Shown in pieces: positions 31,766-32,899 of a stretch of 32,899 bases of DNA. The first letter of the stretch is position 1. Each line of letters opens with the position of its first letter. A program made the position numbers and the translations under genes. Below the pieces are notes generated by a model. The model worked only from the letters and a program-made list of their open reading frames with translations. It was not told the origin of the DNA and did not search any database. This DNA is from Gemmatimonadota bacterium (GTDB lineage: Bacteria > Gemmatimonadota > Gemmatimonadetes > Gemmatimonadales > Gemmatimonadaceae): the NCBI GenBank assembly GCA_947462095.1, contig CANHNQ010000027.1, positions 1-32,899 on the forward strand, given 5' to 3'.

Positions 31766-32173
31766 TCACTTCGGCGGAACGCCGATGACCTTTACCCCGG
31801 CGCCACGGGCCTGGTCCATCGCCCAGATCACGGCGGAGTACTTCACCGTAGTGTCACCCTTCACGAAGATGATCTTCTCGGGACGGGGATCGTAGATGGA
31901 CTTCAGCTTCTCAAGGAGCTTGGCCTTTTCGATGGGCTCCTTGTTGACCGCGTACTTGTCGTCGGGGAGGACTTCAAGCACGATCTGATCGGGGTTCACC
32001 TGGGTCGACGGCGGCTGCGGCGTCGGATCAGGCAACTGCGTGTCGATGGCCTTGCGGCTCATCGGAATGATCATCATGAAGATGATCAGCAACACGAGCA
32101 ACACGTCGATCATCGGCGTGACGTTCATGTCGTTGTTCAGATTCGAGCCACCGCTCGGTGCGGACATGCCCAT
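31766..32173 (-). CDS. exbD: ExbD/TolR-family protein, second copy
   Basis: A 135-residue motor subunit with one membrane helix and a periplasmic domain. The helix NVTPMIDVLLVLLIIFMMIIP carries the proton-carrying Asp in the TPMIDV motif. The periplasmic part ends VKVIGVPPK. The ATG at 32173 has GGGGAG nine bases ahead; Met3 is an alternative. Two bases separate it from the stop of the other ExbD. The two copies are divergent in their periplasmic part (this one has a Pro-rich spacer), so they are probably not interchangeable. Confidence 0.92.
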   Translation of the reverse strand: MGMSAPSGGSNLNNDMNVTPMIDVLLVLLIIFMMIIPMSRKAIDTQLPDPTPQPPSTQVNPDQIVLEVLPDDKYAVNKEPIEKAKLLEKLKSIYDPRPEKIIFVKGDTTVKYSAVIWAMDQARGAGVKVIGVPPK

Positions 32174-32175
32174 GG

Positions 32176-32637
32176 TTAATTACTCCCCGGCCTGATGCGG
32201 TCGCTCTCGACGAGCGATTCCGTATTCGGTGTCTGATCCGTGATGAGTGCGGCGACGCGCACACCAGACCGCGAGAGGCGATCAAGGGCATCGACGACCT
32301 TCACGTACTCGAGGTCCTTATGGGCCTTGACGTACATGATGTAGTCCTCGCGCTCCTTCAGATAAATCTCACCGACGAGGGCTTCGAGGTCCTCGTTGCG
32401 AATCCGATTCTTGTTGAGATAGTACCGACCCTGATCGTCGATGCCGAGCACCTGATCACCATCTTCTTCCGGGTGGGGCTTGAGGTTCTGCCCTTCCGGC
32501 GGGACCGCTGTGAAGCCCGCGTTGATCTGCGGGATCGTGATCATGAAGATGATGAGCAGAACAAGCATCACGTCGATCATGGGCGTCACGTTGGGTTCGG
32601 CCTTTACGCCACCCCCAGTGCTGACACTCATTCCCAT
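32176..32637 (-). CDS. exbD: ExbD/TolR-family protein, first copy
   Basis: A 153-residue ExbD-like protein with the same helix pattern (NVTPMIDVMLVLLIIFMITIP, Asp in TPMIDV) but a longer periplasmic part with the acidic insert HPEEDGDQVLGIDDQG and a C-terminal tail reaching about 20 residues past the usual end. The ATG at 32637 is supported by AGGAG seven bases ahead, and lies 72 bases after exbB. With the second copy, it forms the exbB-exbD-exbD pattern common in Bacteroidota-like TonB systems, where the two ExbDs may form a heterodimer in the motor. Confidence 0.92.
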   Translation of the reverse strand: MGMSVSTGGGVKAEPNVTPMIDVMLVLLIIFMITIPQINAGFTAVPPEGQNLKPHPEEDGDQVLGIDDQGRYYLNKNRIRNEDLEALVGEIYLKEREDYIMYVKAHKDLEYVKVVDALDRLSRSGVRVAALITDQTPNTESLVESDRIRPGSN

Positions 32638-32709
32638 GGCGCGACTCCTAGCGTTGAGCCTTCCGGTATGGCGCCCCGAACGGAGCGCCAACCAGAGGAC
32701 CGATCGTGA

Positions 32710-32899
32710 TTACTGCGAGATCGACTGCTGACCGGCGGTGTTGAACTCACGCGTGAAGCGGGACCGACCGAACTCACCCGAGACGCCCTTGATGAGGTAG
32801 TCGATCATTTCCTTCGACGTGTAGGTCATTTCGGCCGTGAGGTTGTCAATCTTCGTCTGGAAGAAGTTGAACGCCCACACGGCGGGAATGGCGACGCCG
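32710..32899 (-). CDS. exbB: ExbB/TolQ/MotA-family proton channel, C-terminal part only
   Basis: The last 62 residues are visible, with the start beyond the window. The GVAIPAVWAFNFFQ segment is the third membrane helix of ExbB/TolQ, which lines the proton path together with ExbD. After it comes the cytoplasmic tail KIDNLTAEMTYTSKEMIDYL, typical of the family, and a short polar end SISQ. The gene ends 72 bases before exbD, in the usual order exbB-exbD. Confidence 0.85.
   Translation of the reverse strand, partial: GVAIPAVWAFNFFQTKIDNLTAEMTYTSKEMIDYLIKGVSGEFGRSRFTREFNTAGQQSISQ

Overview
This is a gene-dense, high-GC bacterial chromosome segment with no mobile element, CRISPR array or phage gene. 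The gene content and style suggest Gemmatimonadota (Gemmatimonas-like): bacterial myo-inositol-phosphate synthase beside a CDP-alcohol phosphatidyltransferase, Bacteroidota-type amino-sugar genes, many small lipoproteins, and a TonB/ExbB/two-ExbD set. The phylum is inferred from content and not proven. Almost every gene from 1 to 21.4 kb, and again from 27.9 kb to the end, lies on the minus strand. Many are joined by 4-base start/stop overlaps, so long co-transcribed units are likely. The exceptions are a tRNA and the plus-strand block at 21.5-27.8 kb.

Layout. 0-5.1 kb (minus): start of rpmJ, pyrF, pyrD, a repeat-rich (TPR-like) lipoprotein, a cell-wall amidase and smpB. 5.2-5.4 kb (plus): a tRNA-Leu(CAG) transcription unit with a promoter, a leader inverted repeat and a terminator. 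5.5-8.8 kb (minus): an unknown protein, an Rrf2/IscR-type regulator, aspartate ammonia-lyase and a lipoprotein. 8.9-13.5 kb (minus): metallo-beta-lactamase-fold hydrolase, thioredoxin reductase, a cysteine-rich Rossmann-like protein, an SDR with His in place of the catalytic Tyr, a PHP phosphoesterase and two small unknowns. 13.5-17.5 kb (minus): E2, a small membrane protein, E1-beta and E1-alpha of a 2-oxoacid dehydrogenase complex, plus a small unknown. 17.5-20.0 kb (minus): a lipoprotein, inositol-3-phosphate synthase and a CDP-alcohol phosphatidyltransferase, probably an inositol-phospholipid module.

20.1-27.8 kb is the most interesting block. A DUF1343/NamZ-type exo-beta-N-acetylmuramidase lipoprotein (minus) is divergent from a plus-strand run: a serine beta-lactamase-fold lipoprotein, an A-type Fe-S carrier, a glucosamine-6-phosphate deaminase fused to a PIG-L deacetylase domain, an SSS-family sodium symporter and a BadF-type sugar kinase. 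Together these read as a peptidoglycan amino-sugar salvage route: cleave outside, import, phosphorylate, deacetylate and deaminate. No nagA or murQ is present in the window.

27.9-32.9 kb (minus): a dicarboxylate/amino-acid:cation symporter, an APC amino-acid permease, then tonB, exbD, exbD and the 3' end of exbB. Two folded RNA elements lie between exbD and tonB. The strongest non-coding signals are a perfect 24-bp hairpin between convergent genes at 27816-27868, GNRA-capped hairpins ahead of rpmJ, and a perfect 10-bp inverted repeat in the tRNA-Leu leader.
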